The notes under the pieces: generated by a model | Seen by the model: the letters and a program-made list of their open reading frames with translations, nothing else | What the model was told of the DNA's origin: nothing | The model's database searches: none | Program-made: the position numbers and the translations under genes | Part shown: positions 25,207-34,700 of the stretch, piece after piece | Position numbering within the stretch: the stretch's first letter is position 1 | Layout of the letters: every line of letters begins with the position of its first letter | Assembly (NCBI RefSeq): GCF_017302985.1 | Contig: NZ_JAFIMU010000006.1 | Location: 434,001 to 498,000, forward strand | DNA length: 64,000 nt | Direction: 5' to 3' | DNA from: Corallococcus macrosporus | GTDB lineage: Bacteria; Myxococcota; Myxococcia; Myxococcales; Myxococcaceae

Positions 25207-28200
25207 TCACATCACGCGGACGTCACGGGCGCCGGGGGCCTGGGGCAGCGGCAGCGCCTCCGCGGGCGGAAGCTGCGTCGCGGCCTGGAAGCGGTCCACG
25301 CGGCGCAGCTCCGCGCGGGCCTCCACCTGGGTGAAGAGCTCGCGCGCGCGGGCGAGGAAGGCCTCGCGCCGGTGCGGCAGCGCCACCGCCGCGTCGAAGT
25401 AGGCCACGCCCGTCTCCCAGCGGTTGGGGCTCTTCTCCAGGACGGCGATGGCCTCCAGGAACACCGGCTCCGCGGCCTTCGGGCCCTTGCGCAGGGCCAG
25501 CGAGCGCGCCGTCACGCGCAGCGCCGGGCCCTTCAGGTACGGGTAGAGCCCGGCGATGACGCGCGCCTTGATGCAGGACAGCCGCACGACCTTGAGCAGC
25601 TCCTTGCGCGGTACCACCGTGGCGCCCTCCTCCAGCGCGAAGAGGGCGGCCTCCGCCGCGTCCACCAGCCCCACCTGGAGGAAGGGCACGAGCACGTGGT
25701 AGCTCCAGATGCTCTTGAAGCAGCGCACCGCGACGAGCGCGGCCTCCTCCACCTGGTGCTCGCGCACGGTGACGTTGGCCAGGTGGTTGAGGCTGGCGCA
25801 CTGGTTGGCCAGGTCCGCCACCTCCTCGCTGATGCGCAGGCCCTGCTCCAGCTCCGCGCACAGCTCGCCCACGTCGCCCTCGCCCAGGAGGTAGCGGCAC
25901 ATGGGCGCCCACGAGTGCGCCCAGCCCTGATGCATCAGCGCGTTGAGCTCCACGCCAATGGTCTTCATCTGCTCGTAGAGCGACTCCGCCTTGCGGAAGC
26001 GCGAGTGGAGGAACTCGCCCGTCGCCTGCATCATCAGGGACGTCTGGCGCTCCCAGCGCTCGCCCACCTGGCGCAGCGTGGAGACGGCCTCCTCCTGGAA
26101 CTCGGAGGCCCGCTGCAGCTCGTTGGCGAAGAAGGCCTGGATGCCCAGGCGGCTGAGCGCGAGCCCCTCCGCCACCGGGTCCTTGGAGAGTCGCGCGTAC
26201 TCCAGCGCCTTCTCGCAGTGGTAGCGCGCGCGCTTGAGCAGGCCCGCGCCGAACAGGAGCGTGCCGTAGTAGCCGCGCGCCAGGCTCCGGGCGTAGTCGC
26301 TGCGCGAGCGCTCCGCCATGTTCGTGGACACCAGCGTCGCCCACGTGAGCTTCATGATGTCCGCGAAGTAGTAGATGCGGATGAGCGAGTTGAGCGTGGA
26401 CAGCTGCTGGAGGTAGTTGGTCAGCCGGGAGGCCGGCAGCGGCCGCAGGACGAACGGCAGGAGCGACGCCAGCCCCCGCAGCAGCAGGTTCGCCAGCGTG
26501 CGCAGGCCCAGCGCGGCCAGGCTCCCCGGCAGGCTGCGGCCCCGGAGCACCAGGGACTTCTCCAGGTGCTGCGTGGCGAGCGCGGACTCGCCCTTCTCCT
26601 GGTGCGCGCGGCCCAGGCCCAGGTGCAGCTCCGCCTGGCGTTGGGGGTCCTCCTCGTCCACCAGGCACTGCTCGAACATCAGGATGGCGTTGGCGTAGTG
26701 GCCCGCCTGGAGCAGCGTCTCCGCCAGCTCCTGCATCACCCGGCGCATCTTGACGAGCATCGCCTCCTTGTCCACGGGGGCGACGGTGCCCAGCAGCTCC
26801 ACGCCGCGGTTGTAGTGGTAGAGCGCGTCGTCGTTCGCGTACTGCGCCCGCGCGCTGCGGGCCGCCATCAGCGTGTACTCCAGGCCCTTGTCCTCCACGT
26901 TGCCCGCGAGGAAGTGGAACGCGAGCAGACCCGCGGAGGCCGCGAGGTTGTCGTTCGCGCGGACCTCCAGGTAGCGCGCGAGCCGGCGGTGCAGGTCCTC
27001 GCGCGCCGACACCAGGAGCGTGTTGTAGGCCACGTCCCGGATGACGATGTGCTTGAAGAGGCAGGTGTACGGCTCCTCCTGCTCCAGGAGGATGAGGCCC
27101 AGGCGCTGGAGCGTGTCCATGGCCTCGCGCAGCCGCTGCGTGCCCAGCGTGGGCACCAGCGCCGCCACCGCGTCCAGCGTGAAGATGCGCCCGATGACGG
27201 ACGCCACCTTCACCACCAGCTTCTCCGTCTCACTGAGCAGGTCGATGCGCGACAGCACCACGTCCTGGATGGAGTCCGGCAGCAGCAGGTCCTGCAGGCC
27301 TCGCTTGAGCTCCATCCGCGTGGAGCCGGGCTCCGCCAGGCCCAGGTAGCCCTGCTCCGCCAGGCCCTCCACGATGGACTCGATGAAGAACGGGTTGCCC
27401 TGCACCTTCGCGAGCAGCCGGTCCTCCAGCGCGACGTCCGGCGGCGACAGGCGCAGGTGCACGCGCAGCAGCGCCCGCGTGTCCTCGTCGTCCAGGCTCA
27501 CCAGGTCCACGGGGTGGAACTCGGGCAGCTCGCGCAGGCCCCTGAGCTGATCTCCCGGGCGCATCGTCGCCAGCACCATGATGCGGTGCGAGCCCACGCG
27601 CACCGCGAGGTACTGGAGCAGATCCAGCGAGATGTAGTCCGCCCAGTGCAGGTCCTCGAAGAAGAGCAGCAGCGGCTGCGAGCGGCTCAGGCTCTCCACG
27701 AGCTGGAAGACGATCTGGAACACCTTCTGCTGCTTGCGCCGTGCGTCCATCCCCGACGTGGCGGACGTCTCCTCCAGCGACATGCCGAGGATGCCCGCCA
27801 TCACGGGGATCCACTCCGGCCCCACGTCCTCCAGGCCCTCCAGCCCCTGGCGCAGGCGCGTCAACTGCGTCTCCGTGTCGTCCGAGTCGTGCAGACCGAA
27901 CGCCTGGAGCAGCACCTCCTTCCAGGGGAAGAAGGGGGTGAAGGCCTCGTAGGAATAGCAGACGCCGTACAGCGCCCGCGCGCCGCCCTCCTCCGCGTCC
28001 TCCAGCACGCGCGCGCCCAGCCGCGACTTGCCGATGCCCGCCTCGCCGGACACCACGCACACGCGGCCCTGGCCTGCGAACGAGGCGGTGAGCGACTCGT
28101 GCAGCACGTTGAGCTCGCGGCTGCGGCCGATGATGTCGCCCCGGCCCTTGATGAAGAGGCCGCGGCGCGTCTCCCCCAGCAGCCGGTACACCGGCACGGA

Positions 28201-29508
28201 GCGCGAGACGCCCTTGAGCTTCGCGTCCTCGACGAACTCGGTGGCGAAGCCGCCCTGCCGCGAGCGCGTCTGGGTGTTGGCGCACAGGTGCACGCCGCCC
28301 TGGCGTCCGCCGTGCGTCATCAGGCGCGCGGCCATGTTCACGACCTCGCCCAGCGCCGAGTAGCCCTTGCGCGTGGGCGAGCCCATGTCGCCGCAGTAGG
28401 CGTGGCCGGTGGCGATGCCGATCTGCAGCTCGTCCAGGAACGGGAACTGCTCCCGCGCCTTGAGCAGCTTGCAGGCCAGCCGGCACGCCAGCACCTCCTT
28501 GTTCTGCTGGGCGGTGGGCGCGCCGAACAGGACGTAGAGCACGTTGCCCTTGTCCGTGAAGTCCGTCATCAGCAGCACGCCACCGTGGTGGGCGCTCTCG
28601 CGCTGGACGAACTCGTAGTAGGCGTTGAGGTCGCGGGTGAAGGTGTCCGGATCCGTGCCCGCCGACGCGTGGGTGAAGCGCACGAAGAAGCAGGTGACGT
28701 CGCGGAAGTCGCCCGCGAACTCCTGGTGCGCGGTGGTGATCTTCGTGAAGAGCACCGGGTGCAGGAGCAGCGCGCACCGGCCCACCAGCTCCGCGCCTCC
28801 CGTGGGCGCGGGCAGCGGGCGCTTCTCGGCCTCCACCGGAGCGTCGAGCGCCAGCCGGTGGTTGCCCCCTTCGCGCGGCTCGCCCCGGCGCACGGCCTCC
28901 GGCAGCGCCGCCCAGGCGCGGGGGCTCAGGACGACCTCCGACACCGTGGCCTGCTTCTCCGCGCCCACCGCCTGCGCCAAGGGCTCGCCCACGAGCGCCG
29001 GGTGCATCCACAGGCCGGTGGCGCCCATCACGATGCGGGTCGCCTCCCCGAAGCCGATGCCGATGCGCGACGACACGCCGAAGCGCTGGCCCAGCAGCTC
29101 CAGCCGGGCGAAGCGCGCGAGCCTGCGCTGCACGCCCAGCGCGCACACCGCCGCGCGCTGCACGACGTCGCCGTCCGCCTCGCCGGGCGCGGCCTCGAAG
29201 CACGCGAGGATGGAGTCGCCGGCGAACTGGTAGATGTCCCCGCCGTGGTCGCGGACCACGTCGATCATCTCCGTGTAGTAGTTCGTCAGCAGGCGCTGGA
29301 GCGCGTCGATGCCGCGCGGGCCCGCGCCGCTCAGCCCCACCACGATGGGCGTGAAGCCCGCGATGTCCAGCAGCAGGATGGCGCCCCGCACCCCTTCCGA
29401 CAGGGGTAGCGCGTCCGCGTCCTGGCTCCCGAGCCGCGCGAGGATGGCCGCCGGCATGTAGGGCGCCAGCGTCGCGACGACGGGGTCAATGGGCTGCGTG
29501 GAGGGCAT
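25207..29508 (-). CDS. Giant adenylate/guanylate cyclase-AAA ATPase-TPR signalling protein
   Basis: A 1433-residue soluble protein. Residues about 35-180 are a class III cyclase domain (LLLDIAGFTPIV ... YQFAGDSILACFEA), and about 260-430 a second, more divergent one (CFFVRFTHAS ... ALGEVVNMAARL). An AAA/NB-ARC-like ATPase follows, with Walker A GEAGIGKSRL near residue 487 and Walker B LLLFFEDLHWAD near 605; the last 550 residues are TPR-like helices. This is the layout of large cyclase-ATPase regulators common in myxobacteria. Whether the cyclases are active is uncertain, as key metal-binding residues vary. ATG 29508 is chosen; an in-frame start at 29568 would overlap the upstream gene. That upstream gene ends 18 bases before it. 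Confidence 0.85.
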   Translation of the reverse strand: MPSTQPIDPVVATLAPYMPAAILARLGSQDADALPLSEGVRGAILLLDIAGFTPIVVGLSGAGPRGIDALQRLLTNYYTEMIDVVRDHGGDIYQFAGDSILACFEAAPGEADGDVVQRAAVCALGVQRRLARFARLELLGQRFGVSSRIGIGFGEATRIVMGATGLWMHPALVGEPLAQAVGAEKQATVSEVVLSPRAWAALPEAVRRGEPREGGNHRLALDAPVEAEKRPLPAPTGGAELVGRCALLLHPVLFTKITTAHQEFAGDFRDVTCFFVRFTHASAGTDPDTFTRDLNAYYEFVQRESAHHGGVLLMTDFTDKGNVLYVLFGAPTAQQNKEVLACRLACKLLKAREQFPFLDELQIGIATGHAYCGDMGSPTRKGYSALGEVVNMAARLMTHGGRQGGVHLCANTQTRSRQGGFATEFVEDAKLKGVSRSVPVYRLLGETRRGLFIKGRGDIIGRSRELNVLHESLTASFAGQGRVCVVSGEAGIGKSRLGARVLEDAEEGGARALYGVCYSYEAFTPFFPWKEVLLQAFGLHDSDDTETQLTRLRQGLEGLEDVGPEWIPVMAGILGMSLEETSATSGMDARRKQQKVFQIVFQLVESLSRSQPLLLFFEDLHWADYISLDLLQYLAVRVGSHRIMVLATMRPGDQLRGLRELPEFHPVDLVSLDDEDTRALLRVHLRLSPPDVALEDRLLAKVQGNPFFIESIVEGLAEQGYLGLAEPGSTRMELKRGLQDLLLPDSIQDVVLSRIDLLSETEKLVVKVASVIGRIFTLDAVAALVPTLGTQRLREAMDTLQRLGLILLEQEEPYTCLFKHIVIRDVAYNTLLVSAREDLHRRLARYLEVRANDNLAASAGLLAFHFLAGNVEDKGLEYTLMAARSARAQYANDDALYHYNRGVELLGTVAPVDKEAMLVKMRRVMQELAETLLQAGHYANAILMFEQCLVDEEDPQRQAELHLGLGRAHQEKGESALATQHLEKSLVLRGRSLPGSLAALGLRTLANLLLRGLASLLPFVLRPLPASRLTNYLQQLSTLNSLIRIYYFADIMKLTWATLVSTNMAERSRSDYARSLARGYYGTLLFGAGLLKRARYHCEKALEYARLSKDPVAEGLALSRLGIQAFFANELQRASEFQEEAVSTLRQVGERWERQTSLMMQATGEFLHSRFRKAESLYEQMKTIGVELNALMHQGWAHSWAPMCRYLLGEGDVGELCAELEQGLRISEEVADLANQCASLNHLANVTVREHQVEEAALVAVRCFKSIWSYHVLVPFLQVGLVDAAEAALFALEEGATVVPRKELLKVVRLSCIKARVIAGLYPYLKGPALRVTARSLALRKGPKAAEPVFLEAIAVLEKSPNRWETGVAYFDAAVALPHRREAFLARARELFTQVEARAELRRVDRFQAATQLPPAEALPLPQAPGARDVRVM

Positions 29509-29525
29509 CCCCGGGGGCTTTCCGC

Positions 29526-29927
29526 TCAGGACAGCGTGGCGTAGCGCAGGTAGAGGGCGCCCAGGCACACGGCGCCGTAGAGGGGAATCTCCGCCGTCTC
29601 CGTCCAGGGCTGCTGCTTCATCACCGCGCCCCAGATGTGCACCGCCGTCATGATGCCGCCAATGAGGCCGATGAGCTCGAAGATGACCAGGTGGCTCTTG
29701 GGGTCCGGGATGAACTGCACCACCGCGATGATGACGGACAGCGCCAGGCCGCCCAGGCAGCGCGCGAAGTAGACCGTCAAATCATTGTTGCCCGCGGGCA
29801 GCTCCCAGCCGAACCACCGCGCCCAGCGCAGCGGCACGAAGAGCAGCGGCAGCGCGTAGAAGATCGCGAAGGTCGAGGTGGAGACCGCGAGGAACCAGCT
29901 GGCCAGCGGATAGTCGGGGTTGATCAT
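29526..29927 (-). CDS. Small four-helix membrane protein, unknown
   Basis: A 133-residue protein (MINPDYPLASW start at 29927) with four hydrophobic segments: about 8-30, 45-65, 75-98 and 110-130. The charged loop FVPLRWARWFGWELPAGNNDLTV lies between the first two. An in-frame ATG at 29993 would add 22 residues; neither start has a well-placed ribosome site, so the N-terminus is uncertain. No family is recognised. It lies between the LOG-family gene and the cyclase-ATPase gene on the same strand, 18 bases before the latter, which suggests cotranscription. Confidence 0.65.
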   Translation of the reverse strand: MINPDYPLASWFLAVSTSTFAIFYALPLLFVPLRWARWFGWELPAGNNDLTVYFARCLGGLALSVIIAVVQFIPDPKSHLVIFELIGLIGGIMTAVHIWGAVMKQQPWTETAEIPLYGAVCLGALYLRYATLS

Positions 29928-30061
29928 GATGGCGGACGCAGCAAGGGCCCCGGGCGTCCACCTGCCGGGCGCACCCTGCCCCACGCCGTCCATCCTAGAA
30001 TCTTTTCCCTCCCCGTGGGGTGCCTTCCCCCCCACCCTGCCCCCGTCAGCCCGGCTGCCGC

Positions 30062-30592
30062 CTAGCGGGTGGCCGCCAGGAGGAACTCCGCCACCCGCTC
30101 CAGGGAGGTGGTGCGCTCGGCCTCCGCCGGGAAGCGCCGGAAGGCCTCCGGTGGCCCGTGCAGGATGAGCGGCTTGCCATAGCGCAGCGCCAGGACGGCC
30201 TCCGCCGCGGTCCCCGCCCCTCCGGGCAGCGCGACCAGGGCGTGCGGCGTCAGCACGTTGATGTGGTTGCGGCTCATGGGGTCCGTGCCCTGCTCCCCGC
30301 TGAGCGGCAGGTGGGTGTAGATGGGGATTTCGATGTCCGTGTTCGGGTAGCCGGGCCGGGGCTGGTAGCGGCCATCCTCCCCGACGGTGCCGGGGATGAT
30401 GCCGATGGCCGCTCCCCGCCGCCCCTCCACCTGGACGAAGGCCGCCGTGGCCACGCTCATGACGCCGCCGCCCGCCCCGGTCAGCAGGTCGAAGCCCGCC
30501 TCGGCGATCCACCGCGCCAGGGGGACGACCCACTCCTCGTGGGTCTCCGTGCCGGAGCCGAAGACTCCGATGATGCGGCGGTGTCTGCGCAT
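30062..30592 (-). CDS. LOG-family (SLOG, lysine-decarboxylase-like) nucleotide-binding protein
   Basis: A 176-residue Rossmann-like protein. It has IIGVFGSGT at the start, the GAGGGVMSVATAAF loop near residue 40 and the family signature ALPGGAGTAAEAV near residue 121. Proteins with PGGxGTxxE include cytokinin-activating LOG phosphoribohydrolases and predicted molybdenum-cofactor carriers. The length and the RYQPRPGYPNTDIEI segment fit the shorter bacterial group (TIGR00725-like). The exact ligand cannot be decided. It is the first gene of a leftward run toward the cyclase-ATPase. Confidence 0.8.
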   Translation of the reverse strand: MRRHRRIIGVFGSGTETHEEWVVPLARWIAEAGFDLLTGAGGGVMSVATAAFVQVEGRRGAAIGIIPGTVGEDGRYQPRPGYPNTDIEIPIYTHLPLSGEQGTDPMSRNHINVLTPHALVALPGGAGTAAEAVLALRYGKPLILHGPPEAFRRFPAEAERTTSLERVAEFLLAATR

Positions 30593-30835
30593 GACTGCGT
30601 CCTCCCCGAAAGACCGGAACTACGTGAGCCCCTGTTCCATGCGAATCCCCGGCCAACGCCGCAAGGGCTCACGGACCGGCGTGCGGCGTTCGTCCCGTCC
30701 ACCCGTGGAAGGTGCGCACCGCGAGCGTCGCCTGGCCATCGCTTCCCTCCTCCCGGAGCGCGAGGCCTTCCCGCACGACCCGTGATGTCGGACCCCTGCT
30801 CTACCTTCGTTCGCGAGTGAGCGAGGAGGCCGCCC

Positions 30836-31141
30836 ATGTTCGACGCCTGTGGAGGTTGTGAGCGCCGTGGCACCGCCGGAGAGGTGTTCGACTGGTGCGC
30901 GCACTGCGAATTGTCCCTGTGCCCCGGCTGCCTCCAGCGCGGCTGCTGCGGCAGCGTGCCGGCGGACTCCGGGCGGGGGGCCCCGAAGGAGCTGCCCGAG
31001 CCGCCCCCGCCCGAGCGCGAGCTGCTGCCGGAGCACTTCGGCGGCCGCTGCTGCACGCACGCCCGCGCGGTGGCGTGCTCGTGTGCCTTCCACTGGGTCT
31101 GTGTGCGCCACGGCGACCTGCACGTCGGCACGCACGACTGA
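30836..31141 (+). CDS. Cysteine-rich mini-protein, probably zinc-binding
   Basis: A 101-residue protein with a strong GAGGAGG site before ATG 30836. Fourteen cysteines and several histidines are arranged in CXXC-like clusters: CGGC and CAHC/CPGC in the first 35 residues, CCG, then RCCTHARAVACSCAFHWVCVRHGDLH near the end; an acidic proline-rich linker separates the halves. There is no signal peptide, so it should be cytoplasmic and hold two or more zinc ions in treble-clef or ribbon-like folds (inference). No family is recognised. It is divergent from the LOG gene and about 110 bases before the next gene. Confidence 0.7.
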   Translation: MFDACGGCERRGTAGEVFDWCAHCELSLCPGCLQRGCCGSVPADSGRGAPKELPEPPPPERELLPEHFGGRCCTHARAVACSCAFHWVCVRHGDLHVGTHD

Positions 31142-31250
31142 GGACGTGAAGCCTCACCCCCGTGCGGGCGTTGACACACGGGCGGCGCGTCCACGACGGT
31201 ACCCACCCTGGCGGGCACTCGGGCCCGGACACAGCACGGAGCACGGCACC

Positions 31251-31643
31251 ATGGGCCTCGCGGAGCGGACGGAGATGGCCACGTTCAAGCAGGAGTCCTT
31301 CGCGTCGAAGGTGGAGGAGCTGAAGCAGGCCGCCGCGGGCGCGGACCTCCGCGTGACGCTGGACGAGGCGAGCTTCACCACCGGGGGCGCCATCCAGATG
31401 CTCTCCAATGGCATCTTCGACCGGCTCATCGACGACATGAAGTCCGTCTGCCGCGACGACATCGGGCGGCAGGCCGTCCGGGAGGGCATCCAGACGGTGC
31501 ACATCGTGCACAAGGACGCGCCCGGCTACACGCTGGACCTGAAGGACGGCACGTTCGTCATCCAGGCGAAGATGGACGGCTCCATCGGCGAGGACCTGCC
31601 CGGCTACGGCGCCTACCGGAGCTTCCTGCTGAAGAAGCTGTAG
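31251..31643 (+). CDS. Small soluble protein, unknown
   Basis: A 130-residue protein (MGLAERTEMATFKQ start at 31251; ATG 31275 is equally good, as both have GGAG 9 bases upstream). The sequence is one compact alpha/beta domain without signal peptide: helix (FASKVEELKQAA), strands (LRVTLDEASF; TVHIVHKDAPGYTLDLKDGTFVIQAKM) and a terminal helix-like end with SFLLKKL. No recognised motif. Third-position GC is typical of the region and it has its own ribosome site, so it is a real gene. It converges with the STAS-kinase gene. Confidence 0.65.
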   Translation: MGLAERTEMATFKQESFASKVEELKQAAAGADLRVTLDEASFTTGGAIQMLSNGIFDRLIDDMKSVCRDDIGRQAVREGIQTVHIVHKDAPGYTLDLKDGTFVIQAKMDGSIGEDLPGYGAYRSFLLKKL

Positions 31644-31705
31644 GGCGCACGGCCTGGACGCCGGACCGGGGGAGGTGTTCCCCGGCCCGTGTCATCACGT
31701 CCGGC

Positions 31706-34700
31706 TCAGGGCACGTCGAGCGCGACGCCCTGTCCCGGCACGGCCATCACCCAGCGGACCACGTCGGGCTTGCCGCCGCAGGTGACGCGCACCTCGAACT
31801 CGCGTCCCGCGGGCATGGGGCTGGCGAGCGGCGTCTGGCCCTGGAGCACCTGCGAGCCCAGCGCCACGCGGCAGCCCTGGGCACCGGTGACGCTGAGCGT
31901 GCCCCGGGCATCCGCCTGGGGCGCGGCGTCCGCGAGCGTGCGCAGGTCGATGTGCTCCGACTTCGGCACCTTGCCGAAGCGGTGCAGCTTGCCCTCCACG
32001 GCCGTGGAGACGAGCCAGCCGGAGGGGTCCTCCGGCAGGGCGTTGCTGCCTTCCAGCAGCACGCCGGACACGTAGACGCGCTCGCCCTCCTGGGCGTTGC
32101 GCACCTCCACGCCGCCCTTGGGCAGCAGGAACACCAGCGCGAGCCCCGCGAGTACCAGGCCCACGCCGCCCACGACGAGCCCCTTGCGCTGCCCGGACGT
32201 CAGCCCCTTCCCCGACGTGTCGGCCGCGGGCACCGGAGCCGCGGAGGCCACGGCGTGGACGGGCGCTGGCGGCGCGGCCACGGGAGCCGCCGGAGGACGC
32301 GCGGGCGGGGCCACCTGCGGAGGCGGCGGAGCGGCGACGGGCGGCGGAGGCGCGGGATGGTTCCCCCCGTAGGCCGCGTGCGTGCCCGTCTGCGGCGACG
32401 AATGGGTGACCGGCTGCTGCGGCGGCGCGTATTGCGCGTGGGTGCCCCCGTGCTGCGGAGGGGCGGGCGGCACGGCGGGCGGCGGCGGGACCGAGGTCAG
32501 CGGCGCCACGGAGGGCACCGACACCGACGGACGCGCGGGGGCCTGCGGCGGAGGCCCCACGCGGGTGGGCACGTTGGCGGAGGCCGCCGGGCGCACCGCG
32601 GTGGGCGGCGGCAGCGGCGACGCGGGCGGAGCGGCGGCCGGGCGCGAAGGACGGGGCGCGGGCGCGGCGGCCACGGGCGGGGCTGGCGGATGCACCGCTC
32701 CCGGAGTGGCCACCGGGGGCGGCACGGGAGGACGCGTCGGATCCGAGGTCACGGAGACGACCTCGGTGCCGCGCTCGGCGGCCTCCGGCGGCGAGGCCAC
32801 CGGAGGCGGCTCCATGCGGGGCATGCTGCCGGAACCGCCGCGCACGGGCGGACGGGACAGGTCGGACGGGGCCCGCATGTCGCTGCCGGAGCCCGTGCCC
32901 GGGACGCGCGAGTGCGAGCCCGTGCCCGGCATCAGCGCCCGGGGGTTGGAGCCCGTCCCCGAGCCGGCGATGGACGACGGCGCGTACTCGGAGAGCCGGT
33001 CGCCCAGCGCCTCCTTGAAGAACTGCGCTACCGACGCGGGCGACGAGGACAGCCGATGGTGCGCGATGACGGCTTCAATCTCCTCGCGCATCGCCGCCGC
33101 GGAGGGCGTGCGGCGCGCGGGGTCCTTCACCAGCGCGCGCAGGATGAGGTCCGACACGTCCTGCGGGATGTGGGGCCGCAGCTGCGAGGGCACCGGCGCG
33201 GGCTCGCGCACGATGGCCGCGAGCGTGGCCGCGTCGTGGTCCCGGCGGAACGGCAGCTGGCCGGTGAGCAGCTCGAAGAGCACCACGCCCAGCGCGAACA
33301 CGTCGTTGCGCCAATCCAGCGGTCGTCCGCTGGCGGCCTCCGGGGAGAGGTACGAAATCTTCCCCTTGATGACGCCCGCCTGCGTCTGCTCCTCGCCCTG
33401 CACCTTGGCGATGCCGAAGTCCGACAGCTTGATGGCGCCGTCCAGCGACACCAGCACGTTGTGGGGGCTGACGTCGCGGTGCACCACCGGGTGCGCCGTG
33501 CCGGACGGGTCCACGTAGCTGTGCGCGTAGTGCAGGCCCGCGGCCACCTCCGCCACGATGCGCAGCGCGTGCTCCAGCGGCAGCGCCATGCCCTTGCGGC
33601 GCAGCTCCGTGAGCAGGCGCTTGAGGTCCGGGCCGCGCACGTACTCCATCAGGATGTACGCCACGCCGTCCGTCACGCCCACGTCGAAGGTCTGGACGAT
33701 GTTGGGGTGCGTGAGGCGCGCGTTGGCGCGGGCCTCCGCGAAGAGCATGTCGACGAACTCAGGATTCTCAGCGAACTGCGCGAGAATCTTCTTCATCACG
33801 ACGAACTTCTCGAAGCCCTTCACGCCCTGCTGCTTGGCGAGGAACACCTCCGCCATGCCGCCCTGCCCCAGCCGGCGGATGATCTGCAGCCGCGCGCCGC
33901 TGTTGTGCGTGTCCGTGGCGGACGTGCCCTTGGCGCCGGGGTCCTGGTTGGTGGAGCCGAAGAGGTACTGGCTGAGCGCGCGCTGCTCCAGCGCCTCGAT
34001 GTCCTCCAGCGGCTTGTCGGTGAGCGGCGTGCGCGCGAGCAGCCCCTGGAACTGCGCGAGCGCCGGAGCCCGGGCGTTGCCGCCGCAGACGGGGCACACG
34101 CGGTCCATGGTGCCCTTGGCGCGCAGGACCTCCAGGTATTCGGAGGTCTGGATGCGATGGTGGGTGACCTGGCCGCAGTTGCGGCAGTCGCACGGCAGCC
34201 ACAGCGTGGCCAGCTTCGCCGGCAGCGGCTTGGTGGACTTCGCCAGCACGCTGAGCAGCGGCGGCGGCACGCGGCAGAGCACCACCTGGGCGCCCTGCGA
34301 CGCCACCTCCAGCACCTGTTCAATCCGCGGCAGCGCCTCCGGCTCCACCGTGCTCACGTGGCAGCAGTCGAACGCGACGCGCCCCTCCAGGCCGGACGCC
34401 AGCCGGCGCACGTTGAGGTCGCCCTTGAGCGTGCTGGCCAGGGTGATGAAGGTGATGTCGTCCTGGACGATCTTCAGGTGCGAGGACAGCTCGGACGGCT
34501 CGTTCGGGAGGCCCGCGCGCAGGTAGCGCAGCACGGCGGGGTCCACGGCGGAGAACTGCTGGCGGCGCGCGAAGTCGAAGAACTCCGTGGGCTCGTCCGC
34601 GAACTCCAGCGGCTGGGCGCACACGGGGCAGTGGTGCGGCGGCGCACCGCCCGCCTCCACGACCTTGCTCTCCTCCACCAGGCGGACCAGCCGCAGCCGG

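Noticed and set aside
25372-29409. A 1345-codon open frame opposite the cyclase-ATPase gene
   Set aside because: Same cause: low-complexity His/Arg/Gln-rich sequence, no domain, no ribosome site.
30593-30835. Several small open frames in the divergent gap before the Cys-rich gene
   Set aside because: They cross the gap in both directions without ribosome sites or motifs; the gap is better read as promoter region.
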